A stretch of DNA of 9,697 nucleotides from Candidatus Elarobacter sp. (GCA_030150085.1 JASLGJ010000089.1:1-9697); one strand, 5' to 3'; positions 1 through 6,876 are shown, counted from the first letter of the stretch. Notes: generated from the letters alone by a model not told the origin. Numbers and translations: made by a program.

Positions 1-37
1 CCTTGGCGCGGGGCTGGGTCTCGGCCCCGCGCCAAGG
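1..37. terminator. Strong hairpin at left edge, terminator-like
   Basis: Bases 1-14 and 24-37 are perfect reverse complements (14 bp, mostly G/C, outer arm CCTTGG/CCAAGG) around a 9-nt loop at 15-23. No T-tract follows on the + strand. On the - strand any T-tract would lie outside the window, so the orientation cannot be decided. It could terminate a gene lying to the left on either strand. It ends only 15 bp before the NUDIX start codon, which leaves little room for a promoter, so it may also sit in a leader RNA. Confidence 0.6.
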
Positions 38-52
38 CCGGCTGACCGCCGC

Positions 53-529
53 GTGAAGGCGGACAGCCGGCCCGATGCGGTCGCCGTGCTCGTGCTGCGC
101 GGTACCGGTGACGACACGCGCGTGCTGCTGCTGCGCCGCGCGCGCGGGGCGTTCGCCGGGGCCTGGACCTTCGTCATGGGCGGGGTCGAGGACGGCGAGC
201 GCGCGACCGCCGCCGCGCGGCGCGAGCTGCGCGAGGAGACCGGCCTGAGCGCGAGCGCGTTCTACACCGCGGGCGAGCTGGACGCGTTCTACGACCCGGT
301 CCGCGACCGCATCGTGCACGTGCCGTTCTTCGTCGCGCGGGTCGGCGCCGCGCAGGCCGGCGACACGCCGGCGATCGTGCTGGAGGACGACGTCCACGAC
401 GAGCACCGCTGGACCAGCTTCGCCGAAGCGGAAGAGCTGCTCACGTTCTCGGCCCAGCGGCGGGTCCTCGACGAAGTTCGCCGCGCCTTCGTGGCGCGCG
501 AGCCGGACCCGTGGCGGGTGCTCGGCTGA
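53..529 (+). CDS. NUDIX hydrolase
   Basis: Predicted 158-aa NUDIX-fold pyrophosphohydrolase, which would cleave a nucleoside diphosphate linked to another moiety using divalent metal. The complete signature G-x5-E-x7-R-E-U-x-E-E-x-G-U is present: G43, E49, R57, E58, E61, E62, G64, L65. The metal-binding glutamates are intact. The protein is essentially a single NUDIX domain with no extra module, so the substrate cannot be told from sequence; members of this size hydrolyse (d)NTPs, dihydroneopterin triphosphate, ADP-ribose and others. The start chosen is GTG at 53, because homology-like sequence (the first beta strand, RPDAVAVLVLR) begins a few residues later. There is no clear Shine-Dalgarno sequence, and the frame is open to the window edge, so a start further upstream is not excluded. 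Its last 19 bp overlap the next gene, implying co-translation with the glycosyltransferase. Confidence 0.9.
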   Translation: MKADSRPDAVAVLVLRGTGDDTRVLLLRRARGAFAGAWTFVMGGVEDGERATAAARRELREETGLSASAFYTAGELDAFYDPVRDRIVHVPFFVARVGAAQAGDTPAIVLEDDVHDEHRWTSFAEAEELLTFSAQRRVLDEVRRAFVAREPDPWRVLG

Positions 530-1695
530 CGTTCTCGCCGCTCGACGCGCTGGCGCACGCCTGCGCCGCCGCCGCGCTGGGCTACGCGGTGCGCGCGACG
601 CAGATCGCGCGCGGCTGGCTGCGCGTGCCGGTGGTCGCGGAGCCGGCGGACGCGCCGCCGCTCTCGGTGATCGTGCCGGCGCGCGACGAGGAGCGCACCA
701 TCGAGCGCTGCGTGCGCTCGCTGCTGGCCCAGACGCTGGCCGACTGCGAAGTGATCGTGGTCGACGACCGCTCCGCCGACGCCACGCCCGCGATCCTGGC
801 TCGCCTCGCGGCCGAGCACTCGCGCCTGCGCGTGCTGCGCGGCGCGCCGCTGCCCGACGGGTGGGTCGGCAAGCCGTGGGCGCTGGAGCAGGGCGCGCGC
901 GCCGCGCGCGGGACCTGGCTGCTGTTCACCGACGCCGACTCCTGGCACGCCCCCGCCGCCTGCGCCTCGGCGCTGGCGTTCGCGCGCGCGCACGGCGCCG
1001 ACGCGCTGAGCATCGCGACCTACCAGGAGCTGGGCTCGTGGGGCGAGCGCGCGGTGCTGCCGACGATCCTGGGCATGGTGCTGGTCGCCTCGGGCTCCTT
1101 GGCGCAGCTCAACGACCCGCGCGACACCCGCCACGCGCTCGCCAACGGGCAGTACATCCTCGTCTCGCGCGAAGCGTACGAGGCGCTGGGCGGCCACGCC
1201 GCGCTGCGCGGCGAGATCGTCGAGGACGTCGCCTTCGCCCGCCGCCTCAAAGCCGACGGGCGCTTCCGGCTGCTGCTCGCGGGGGGCGAGGATCTGGTGC
1301 GGGTGCGCATGTACCGCTCGCTGCGCGGCGTCTGGAACGGCTTCACCAAGAACGTCTACGCGGGCGCGAACGGCGACCTGCGCGCGCTGCTCGGCGGCAC
1401 GGCGTTCGTCGCCGCGCTGTCGGTGCTCCCGGCCGCGCTCGTGCTCGACGGGCTGGCACGCAGGCGCCCGCTGCGCGCCGCCGAGGCCTTGCTGTGCATC
1501 GCGCTGGGCAGCGCGGTCCAGGCGTACGGGCTGCGCGGCACGCGCCTGCCGCGCCGGCTCGCCCTGTGGGCGCCGGTCGGCTACGCCGTGCTGGGCGCGA
1601 TCACGCTCAACTCGACGCTGCGCGTGCTGAGCGGGCGCGGGGTGGAGTGGCGCGGCCGGCGCTACACCGGCCGCGCGCCCTCCGCGCCGCCCTAG
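511..1695 (+). CDS. Membrane-anchored family 2 glycosyltransferase (CrtQ/HpnB-like)
   Basis: Predicted 394-aa GT2 (GT-A fold) inverting glycosyltransferase transferring a sugar from a nucleotide-sugar donor to an acceptor at the inner face of the cytoplasmic membrane. Visible elements are: a hydrophobic N-terminal stretch (about 11-30); the GT2 opening LSVIVPARDEE (51-61); VVDDRS (83-88); PDGWVGKPWA (115-124); the metal-binding DAD at 141-143; and EDVAFARRLK with the presumed catalytic E238-D239. Three hydrophobic segments follow at roughly 295-315, 324-341 and 350-368. The PxGWxGKxWA block plus the C-terminal membrane helices resemble the carotenoid/hopanoid-associated glycosyltransferases CrtQ and HpnB. 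A lipid acceptor is therefore plausible, but no carotenoid or hopanoid gene is present here to confirm it. The GTG at 511 lies inside the NUDIX gene (19-bp overlap), indicating an operon. It ends 4 bp from the oppositely oriented methyltransferase, with no terminator hairpin between them. Confidence 0.88.
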   Translation: MAGARLTFSPLDALAHACAAAALGYAVRATQIARGWLRVPVVAEPADAPPLSVIVPARDEERTIERCVRSLLAQTLADCEVIVVDDRSADATPAILARLAAEHSRLRVLRGAPLPDGWVGKPWALEQGARAARGTWLLFTDADSWHAPAACASALAFARAHGADALSIATYQELGSWGERAVLPTILGMVLVASGSLAQLNDPRDTRHALANGQYILVSREAYEALGGHAALRGEIVEDVAFARRLKADGRFRLLLAGGEDLVRVRMYRSLRGVWNGFTKNVYAGANGDLRALLGGTAFVAALSVLPAALVLDGLARRRPLRAAEALLCIALGSAVQAYGLRGTRLPRRLALWAPVGYAVLGAITLNSTLRVLSGRGVEWRGRRYTGRAPSAPP

Positions 1696-1699
1696 GAAC

Positions 1700-2560
1700 T
1701 CAGAACGGCGCCAGCGTGACGGGCGGCGGCGCGTGGGGGTCGGTCATCTCGGGGAAGCCGACGATGTGCTGCTCGCGCTCGCGCGGGATGCAGAACACGT
1801 TGATGCTGCCGTTGCCGGGGAACAGGTTCTCGGGGTCGCCGCGCCAGTTGTCGGCGCGGTAGAGCGGCACGACGTGCCAGTACACCCGGTAGCCCAGCGC
1901 GAGCAGCCGGGTGAGGACCGGCACCGAGGTCGATTCGCGGTCGTTCTCGACGAACAGCACCGGGCGGTACTTGGCGATGAAGGCGTGCGCGCCGTCGAGC
2001 ACCTGCGGCTCCATGCCCTCGACGTCGATCTTCACCAGGTGGCAGGCCGGCAGCCAGAGGTAGTCGTCGAGCGGCACCACGCGCACCGGCCAGCCGCGCT
2101 CGGCGGCCTGCATCGGGATCGCGCCGAAGTTGGTGTCCTTGTCGTAGCGGTAGTCGGGCAGCAGCATCTCGTCCCGCCGCGCGCCGACCCCGGCGTGCAC
2201 GAGGTGGACCCAGGCCAGCCCGTTGAGCGTCACGTTGGTGGTCAGGATGCCGTGCACGGCGCGCTGCGGCTCGAAGGCCAGCACGATCCCGTTGGCGCCG
2301 ACGTGGCGCGCCAGCGCGACGGTGTGGGTGCCGATGTTCGCCCCGACGTCGACCGCCACGCCGGCCTCGGGCAGCGCGGCGCGCATCAGGTCCAGCTCGA
2401 GCTCCCCGAACTCGCCGTAGCGCTCGACCGAACGCCCGATGTACATGTCGTGCGGGTTGTAGGCCATCAGCCCGTGGCGGGCCCGGGCGATCGCCAGCGG
2501 CGCGCCCGGGGTGGGCGTCCAGGGCAGCGCGGGCGGGGCGAGGGTGGCGGAGTCGTGCAC
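1700..2560 (-). CDS. FkbM-family SAM-dependent methyltransferase
   Basis: Predicted 286-aa class I methyltransferase of the FkbM type, which O-methylates sugars or small secondary metabolites. The N-terminal block HGLMAYNPHDMYIGRSVE (29-46) is typical of this family and argues against a later start. The SAM-binding motif I is VDVGANIGTH (70-79), the acidic end of strand 2 is FEP (96-98), and the family-typical KIDVEGME is at 177-184. The C-terminal part (YWHVVPLYRADN, then NVFCIPRE) completes the usual fold. The start chosen is GTG at 2560; a GGGAG directly abuts it, too close for a normal ribosome-binding site. A GATACT on the - strand at 2572-2567 is a -10-like hexamer that would give a nearly leaderless transcript, but no good -35 is visible. 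Neighbouring GT2 and NUDIX genes suggest glycoconjugate modification, yet it is on the opposite strand and not co-transcribed with them. The acceptor is unknown. Confidence 0.87.
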   Translation of the reverse strand: MHDSATLAPPALPWTPTPGAPLAIARARHGLMAYNPHDMYIGRSVERYGEFGELELDLMRAALPEAGVAVDVGANIGTHTVALARHVGANGIVLAFEPQRAVHGILTTNVTLNGLAWVHLVHAGVGARRDEMLLPDYRYDKDTNFGAIPMQAAERGWPVRVVPLDDYLWLPACHLVKIDVEGMEPQVLDGAHAFIAKYRPVLFVENDRESTSVPVLTRLLALGYRVYWHVVPLYRADNWRGDPENLFPGNGSINVFCIPREREQHIVGFPEMTDPHAPPPVTLAPF

Positions 2561-2626
2561 CTCCCAAGTATCGGCGCGGGCGGGCCGGCAGCGTAGCTCG
2601 GTCGCCCCAACGGGGTACCTGGCAGC
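2561..2626. promoter_or_regulatory. Divergent intergenic region, presumed back-to-back promoters
   Basis: These 66 bp separate the start codons of the methyltransferase (- strand) and the FNT channel (+ strand), so promoters for both should lie here or within the gene starts. No convincing -35/-10 pair is visible on either strand. The only symmetric element is a short CCCC-AAC-GGGG hairpin at about 2606-2616. The promoter call rests on gene orientation alone. Confidence 0.3.
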
Positions 2627-3463
2627 GTGGACCCCAACGCTCAGGTCAGCCAGGAAGAGGCCGAGCAAGCGCACCAGCGCGAGCGCCCGCGCGCGGCGGT
2701 GATCTTCGAGACGATCCGGGCCGAGGGCGAGACCGAGTTCGAGCGCTCGAACAGCTCGCTGTTCTTCTCGGCCCTGGCGGCCGGGCTGTCGATGGTCTTC
2801 TCGATGATCGCCATGGGCGTGCTGCGGGCCGGCCTGCCCGACGCGCCCTGGCGCCCGCTCGTCGCCGGGTTCGGCTACACGCTGGGCTTCCTGATCGTGA
2901 TCCTGGGCCGCCAGCAGCTCTTCACCGAGAACACGCTCACCCCGCTGCTCCCGCTCTTCGCCCGCCCGACCGCCTGGCGCTGGAAGCAGCTCGGGCGGCT
3001 GTGGGCGGTGATCCTGCTCGGCAACCTGGTCGGGGCAGCGATCTCGGCGGCCCTGGTGGCCTTCGCGGGCGCGTTTCCGCCCGAGACGATGCGCGCGTTC
3101 GACGCGCTGGCGGCCCAGACGACCGGCCACCCGTTCCTCGTCACGTTCGCCAAGGCGATCTTCGCCGGCTGGCTGATCGCGCTGATGGTCTGGCTGATCC
3201 CGCTGGCCGAGGGCTCGACCCCGCTGATCATCATCCTGATCACCTACGTGGTCGCGGCGGGCCAGTTCCAGCACATCATCGCGGGCTCGGTCGAGGCCAT
3301 CTACGGCCTCTACCGCGGGGTCGCGAGCTGGGGCGCCGCGCTCGGCTTCTTCGTGCCGACCCTGCTGGGCAACATCGTGGGCGGGGTCGCGTTCGTGGCC
3401 GCCGTGTCGAGCGCGGAGATCGCCGCCGAGCGCCACGCGCGCAAGCCGCGCACCCCGGCGTGA
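2627..3463 (+). CDS. Formate/nitrite transporter (FNT) family membrane channel, YfdC-like
   Basis: Predicted 278-aa six-helix inner-membrane protein of the FNT superfamily, whose known members form pentameric channels for small monovalent anions such as formate, nitrite or hydrosulfide. A charged cytoplasmic N-terminus (1-44, including an EGETEFERS segment) precedes helices at about 45-66, 77-93, 123-146, 172-195, 198-213 and 232-260. The segment GRQQLFTENTL (94-104) corresponds to the family signature on the broken second helix. QFQHIIAGS carries H216 at the place of the conserved pore histidine. The long acidic N-terminus and the RQQLFTENT form match the YfdC branch better than FocA or NirC, so the transported ion is uncertain. 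The GTG start at 2627 has a weak ribosome-binding site; GTG at 2699 (residue 25) is a possible alternative. No formate or nitrite metabolism gene is adjacent. glyS follows 37 bp later on the same strand. Confidence 0.88.
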   Translation: MDPNAQVSQEEAEQAHQRERPRAAVIFETIRAEGETEFERSNSSLFFSALAAGLSMVFSMIAMGVLRAGLPDAPWRPLVAGFGYTLGFLIVILGRQQLFTENTLTPLLPLFARPTAWRWKQLGRLWAVILLGNLVGAAISAALVAFAGAFPPETMRAFDALAAQTTGHPFLVTFAKAIFAGWLIALMVWLIPLAEGSTPLIIILITYVVAAGQFQHIIAGSVEAIYGLYRGVASWGAALGFFVPTLLGNIVGGVAFVAAVSSAEIAAERHARKPRTPA

Positions 3464-3500
3464 GGAGCCGGCGGTCTCGATCCCGAAACGCGCTGGTTCG

Positions 3501-4850
3501 ATGACGACGGAGACCGCGAGCGACCCCAAGCCCCACGTGACCTTGGACGAAATCACCGCGCTGGCCAAGCGGCGCGGGTTCATCTTCCAGTCGAGCGAGA
3601 TCTACGGCGGGATCGGCGGCTTCTTCGACTACGGCCCGCTCGGCGCGATCCTCAAGCGCAACGTCAAGAACGCCTGGTGGCGCGAGATCGTCGAGCTGCG
3701 CGACGACGTGGTGGCGTTCGACTCCTCGATCGTCATGCACCCCCAGACGTGGGTCGCCTCGGGCCACGTCGCGTCGTTCCACGACAAGCTGGTCGACTGC
3801 CGCAACTGCAAGCACCGCTTCCGCGCCGACCACCTGCCCTCGCTTGCCAAGTGCCCCGACTGCGGCATGACCGGCACGCTGACCGAGCCGCGCAACTTCA
3901 GCCTGATGATGAAGACCCAGGTCGGCGCGATGGAGGACGCCGACTCCGTCGCGTACCTGCGGCCCGAGACCGCTCAGGGCATGTTCGTCAACTTCAAGAA
4001 CATCTACCAGGCCGCGCGCAAGAAGCCGCCCTTCGGCATCGCGCAGATCGGCAAGTCGTTCCGCAACGAGATCACGCCGCGCTACTTCACCTTCCGCACG
4101 CGCGAGTTCGAGCAGGCCGAGCTGGAGTATTTCGTCCCCGACGACGGCAACGACATTGCCGCCTACGAGGAGTGGGTGCGCGCGCGCAAGCAGTGGTACA
4201 GCGACTACGGCGTGCGCCCCGAGCGCCTGCGCTTCTACGAGCTCACCCCTGAGGAGCGCCCGCACTACGCGAAAGCCGGGACGGACGTCGAGTACCTGTT
4301 CCCCTGGGGCTGGGGCGAGCTGGAGTCGATCGCCCACCGCGGCACCTACGACCTCGACGCGCACATGAAGCTCTCGGGCAAGGACCTCACGTTCTTCGAC
4401 GAGGCCAGCAAGAGCAAGTACACCCCGATCCTGATCGAGAGCTCGGCCGGGATGGACCGCACCACGCTCACCATGCTGGTCGACGCCTACGCCACCGAGA
4501 CCGTGGTCGAAGGCGAGAAGGAGACCAAGCGCACCGTGCTGCGCTTCCACCCCAAGATCGCCCCGGTCCAGGTCGGGGTCTTCCCGCTCGCGCGCAACAA
4601 GCCCGAGCTGGTCGAGCGCGCCCACGCGGTCGAGCGCGCGCTGCGGCCGCGCTTTCGCACCCAGTACGACGAGGGCAACGTCGGCCAGCTCTACCGCCGC
4701 CAGGACGAGATCGGCACCCCGTTCTGCATCATGGTCGACTACGAGGGCCTGGCCGACGCCACCGTCACCGTGCGCGACCGCGACTCCATGAAGCAGGACC
4801 GCGTGGCGCAGGACCAGCTCGCGCGATATCTGAGCGAGCGCCTCGGCTAG
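3501..4850 (+). CDS. glyS: Glycine--tRNA ligase, homodimeric (alpha2) type
   Basis: Predicted 449-aa class II aminoacyl-tRNA synthetase that charges tRNA-Gly with glycine in the cytoplasm. It is the single-chain, eukaryote/archaea-like type (also called glyQS), not the separate alpha and beta subunits of many Proteobacteria. Visible elements are: the N-terminal GGIGGFFDYGPLG (36-48); a zinc-ribbon insertion with C100-x2-C103 and C118-x2-C121; RPETAQGMF (from 154) lining the active site; motif 2 FRNE (187-190) followed by the RTREFEQ segment; motif 3 GMDRTTL (317-323); and the C-terminal anticodon-binding domain from about 353 (IAPVQVGVFPL, later DEIGTPFCIMVDYE). All expected domains are present and the length is normal. 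The ATG at 3501 has no clear Shine-Dalgarno sequence. Its TAG stop overlaps the stop of the convergent gene within one CTAG. Confidence 0.97.
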   Translation: MTTETASDPKPHVTLDEITALAKRRGFIFQSSEIYGGIGGFFDYGPLGAILKRNVKNAWWREIVELRDDVVAFDSSIVMHPQTWVASGHVASFHDKLVDCRNCKHRFRADHLPSLAKCPDCGMTGTLTEPRNFSLMMKTQVGAMEDADSVAYLRPETAQGMFVNFKNIYQAARKKPPFGIAQIGKSFRNEITPRYFTFRTREFEQAELEYFVPDDGNDIAAYEEWVRARKQWYSDYGVRPERLRFYELTPEERPHYAKAGTDVEYLFPWGWGELESIAHRGTYDLDAHMKLSGKDLTFFDEASKSKYTPILIESSAGMDRTTLTMLVDAYATETVVEGEKETKRTVLRFHPKIAPVQVGVFPLARNKPELVERAHAVERALRPRFRTQYDEGNVGQLYRRQDEIGTPFCIMVDYEGLADATVTVRDRDSMKQDRVAQDQLARYLSERLG

Positions 4851-6115
4851 CCCAGGCTGGCGCGCCGCTGCACGACGTGTCCGAGAAACGCTTCGTACAG
4901 GGTCTTGGTGCTGCTCGGCAGCGTGCGGTAGTAATAGTCGGCGGAGATCAGCGGCATGTCGTTCGCCGGCAGCACGCGGCGTTGCTGGCGCGCGAACGCG
5001 GCCAGCGCGGCCGCGACGGGCTTCTCGCTCCCGTCGCTGCGCACGATCCCGAACGACAGCTCGTGCGGCGCGCGGTCGAAGGGCGGCTCGCCGCGCAGCT
5101 CGTCGGCGTAGTCGGCCCAGCACCACCAGTATGCGCCCAGGCGCCCGTCGGCGTGCAGCCGCTCGAGCACCTGGGTGCAGTACGCGGCGATCTCGTCCTC
5201 GCTCAGGCAAGCGTAGGCCGCGAGCTCGGGATCGTCGGGCGAGATCGTCGGGTTGGGCGGCTCGTCGGGCAGGGCCACGCGCTCGTAGGGCGAGCGCTTT
5301 CCGGGCGGGCACGTCGGGTTGCCGAACTCGCTGAACAGCACCGGCTCGAACGAGAACGCCGCCGCCAGCAGGGCCAGGAACGGCACCACCTCGGGGTCGA
5401 GCCGGCCGCGCGCGAACCCGCTGTAGACGCTGTAGCCGTGCATCGTCGCGAAGGGGAACGGCGCGCACAGCGAGGCCAGGCGCAGGTTGCGGTCGCGGGT
5501 CAGGTCCTCGCCGTGCGTGCCGGCCGTGACCGGCAGCTCGGACGAGTCGCGCAGCGCGGCGGTCAGGCGGCGGCTCCACTCCGCGGCGGCCGACGGCGTG
5601 GCCGGCTCGCGCAGGTTGCTGAACTCGTTGCCCAGGTCCCAGGCGATCACCGCGGGGTGCGCGCGCAAGCGCTCGCCCACCGCGCGCGCGAACACGAGCT
5701 GCGCGTCGAGCAAGGGACCCGCGTACATGTCGCCGATCCCGTAGGGCGACTCCGCGCCGCCGGCGATGGTGCGGAAGCGCCCGTGCGGGGTGCCGGGGTC
5801 GAGCGACCACGGGGGCAGCCAGTTGACCCCGCTCATGTGCCCGCAGAACAGCGTCGGCATGGTGCGCAGCCCGGCCTCGGCGGCGAGCGCGACCACCGTC
5901 TCGAGCCGCTCCAGCATCAGCGGCTCCAGCGCGCCGGGGCGGGGCTGGAAATCGTCCCAGCGCAGGAAGAAGCGCACGGCGTCCAGCCCCAGCCCGGCGA
6001 TGCGGGCGAAGTCCTCGCGCACCTCGCCCGGGTCGAAGCGGCGCCACCAGGCCATCGCGCTGCGGCGCGGCCAGTAGTTGACGCCCAGCGAGAAGCGCGC
6101 GCCCGGCGCGCTCAC
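4847..6115 (-). CDS. Glycoside hydrolase-like TIM-barrel protein (cellulase/mannanase-like, clan GH-A)
   Basis: Predicted 422-aa (beta/alpha)8-barrel protein like the GH5-type cellulase/beta-mannanase proteins. It opens with LGVNYWPRRSAMAWWRRFD (10-28). The acid/base glutamate sits in WDLGNE (159-164, E164), MHGYSVY (225-231) follows, and the presumed nucleophile is E263 in LFSEFGNP (260-267). Aromatic residues near the end of the barrel (YWWCWADY) are typical of sugar-binding clefts. Both catalytic glutamates are present, so activity is plausible, but the substrate is not predictable. No signal peptide is visible, implying a cytoplasmic or membrane-associated enzyme. A tail of roughly 35 residues (SADYYYRTLPSSTKTLYEAF and beyond) follows the barrel. 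The start is GTG at 6115 and overlaps the stop of the upstream membrane-protein gene in GTGA, so the two are translationally coupled. Its stop shares CTAG with glyS. Confidence 0.8.
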   Translation of the reverse strand: MSAPGARFSLGVNYWPRRSAMAWWRRFDPGEVREDFARIAGLGLDAVRFFLRWDDFQPRPGALEPLMLERLETVVALAAEAGLRTMPTLFCGHMSGVNWLPPWSLDPGTPHGRFRTIAGGAESPYGIGDMYAGPLLDAQLVFARAVGERLRAHPAVIAWDLGNEFSNLREPATPSAAAEWSRRLTAALRDSSELPVTAGTHGEDLTRDRNLRLASLCAPFPFATMHGYSVYSGFARGRLDPEVVPFLALLAAAFSFEPVLFSEFGNPTCPPGKRSPYERVALPDEPPNPTISPDDPELAAYACLSEDEIAAYCTQVLERLHADGRLGAYWWCWADYADELRGEPPFDRAPHELSFGIVRSDGSEKPVAAALAAFARQQRRVLPANDMPLISADYYYRTLPSSTKTLYEAFLGHVVQRRASLG

Positions 6116-6735
6116 GGCGCGGGCGGCTGGGGCGGCGGGGGCAGCGGGGCGAGGGTCGGGTTGACGCGCAGGCAGCGCACCAGCTCCTCGAGGTGGGGCA
6201 GCATGCCCAGCGCCCCGCACACGGCGACCAGCACGAGCCGGTGCGGCAGCGGCGGCGCCGGGTCGACCGGGCGGAAGCGCCAGCGCGGCTTCTCGGGGCC
6301 CAGCCCGAACAGGGCGCGCGCCTGCTCGGGGTTGGCGACCGCGGCGAAGGCCGCCGTGACGAACGGCCAGGCCTCCAGGAAGCTGTGGGTGTGCTGCTCG
6401 CGCGGCTCGACCGGCCGGCGCGGCGCGGCGTAGGCGACGTCCCAGATCGTGGTCGCCTCGTGCGCCAGGGCCGCGCCGAGCATCGCCGCGATGACGCCCG
6501 CGTCGATCTCCAGGAACAGGCCCAGCACGATCCCCAGCCCCGCCTCGGCGCCCATTAGCAGGTGGGTCAGCGACTCGTGCGCGCCCGCGGTGCGCTCGAT
6601 CCGGGTCTGGCGGTGCCAGTACCAGTCCAGCACGCCCGGCACCACCCAGCCCGGCAGCAGCACGTAGGTCAGAAAGCTGCGCGCGAGGGCGTCCACGTCG
6701 CGCATCCGCAGCGGTCGATCGTCGGGCCGTTCCAT
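6112..6735 (-). CDS. Polytopic membrane protein with conserved-looking His/Asp/Glu cluster, unknown function
   Basis: Predicted 207-aa integral membrane protein. I recognise it only as a conserved hypothetical type and assign no function. Hydrophobic segments lie at about 20-36, 59-75, 79-91, 121-134 and 166-178. Many potential metal ligands cluster near the membrane borders: D37 and H41 (DWYWH), E47, H53, E54, H58, H92, E93 (AHEATTIWD), D99, E113, H115 and H117 (EQHTH), then E121. This spacing resembles integral-membrane di-metal enzymes, but no known His-box pattern fits exactly. The C-terminus is proline-rich (PLPPPPQPPAP). ATG at 6735 is used as start; M11 at 6705 is an alternative, and neither has a strong ribosome-binding site. 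It is the first gene of a two-gene unit with the glycoside hydrolase, coupled by GTGA at 6115-6112, which suggests a joint role. Confidence 0.72.
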   Translation of the reverse strand: MERPDDRPLRMRDVDALARSFLTYVLLPGWVVPGVLDWYWHRQTRIERTAGAHESLTHLLMGAEAGLGIVLGLFLEIDAGVIAAMLGAALAHEATTIWDVAYAAPRRPVEPREQHTHSFLEAWPFVTAAFAAVANPEQARALFGLGPEKPRWRFRPVDPAPPLPHRLVLVAVCGALGMLPHLEELVRCLRVNPTLAPLPPPPQPPAP

Positions 6736-6812
6736 GCCGCTCTGGTTCCCGTTCGGACCAGCTCCAGCTCGACTCGCCCGCTCCCCAGGTGAAGAAGGTC
6801 ATCCCTGCTGCC

Positions 6813-6844
6813 AATGTCCGAGAAATTTTTACGTATCGGACGTT
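6813..6844. repeat. 9-bp inverted repeat with AT-rich 14-bp spacer
   Basis: AATGTCCGA (6813-6821) and TCGGACGTT (6836-6844) are reverse complements at 8 of 9 positions, the remaining one being a G·T wobble as RNA. The spacer (6822-6835) is AT-rich with a run of five T, which is striking in this genome. It could be an operator, a promoter spacer region or an RNA hairpin. It ends 7 bp before the DosR-like palindrome, so both may belong to one control site. Confidence 0.5.
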
Positions 6845-6851
6845 AGAAACT

Positions 6852-6865
6852 GGGACTTTAGTCCC
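6852..6865. promoter_or_regulatory. DosR/DevR-like box (perfect 14-bp palindrome)
   Basis: GGGACTTTAGTCCC matches all positions of the 14-bp core GGGACTWWAGTCCC of the DosR (DevR) box that controls the mycobacterial hypoxia/nitric oxide dormancy regulon. The extended flanks match poorly: ACT instead of TTS before, ATA instead of SAA after. It reads the same on both strands and lies 117 bp from the ATG of the divergent membrane protein and 175 bp from the lipoprotein ATG, so it could serve either unit. Presence of the palindrome is directly seen; that a DosR-like NarL-family regulator binds it is inference. A second possibility is an RNA stem with a TTTA loop. Confidence 0.6.
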
Positions 6866-6876
6866 ATAAGGTGTGA

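Noticed and set aside
3464..3500. tRNA T-arm-like GGTTCGAT between the FNT gene and glyS
   Set aside because: No acceptor stem, D-arm or anticodon arm can be built in the 37-bp gap.
2561..3583. Long upstream extension of the methyltransferase frame on the - strand
   Set aside because: The extension is antisense to the FNT channel and lacks domain features; the family N-terminal block is already complete from GTG 2560.
3276..6047. 923-codon open frame on the - strand across glyS and the hydrolase
   Set aside because: It is a shadow of two real genes in a very GC-rich sequence: Arg/Ala/Gly-rich low complexity with no domain signature, while the overlapping frames carry clear GlyRS and glycoside hydrolase motifs.
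6852..6865. DosR-like palindrome as an intrinsic terminator
   Set aside because: The stem is only 5-6 bp and no T-tract follows on either strand.
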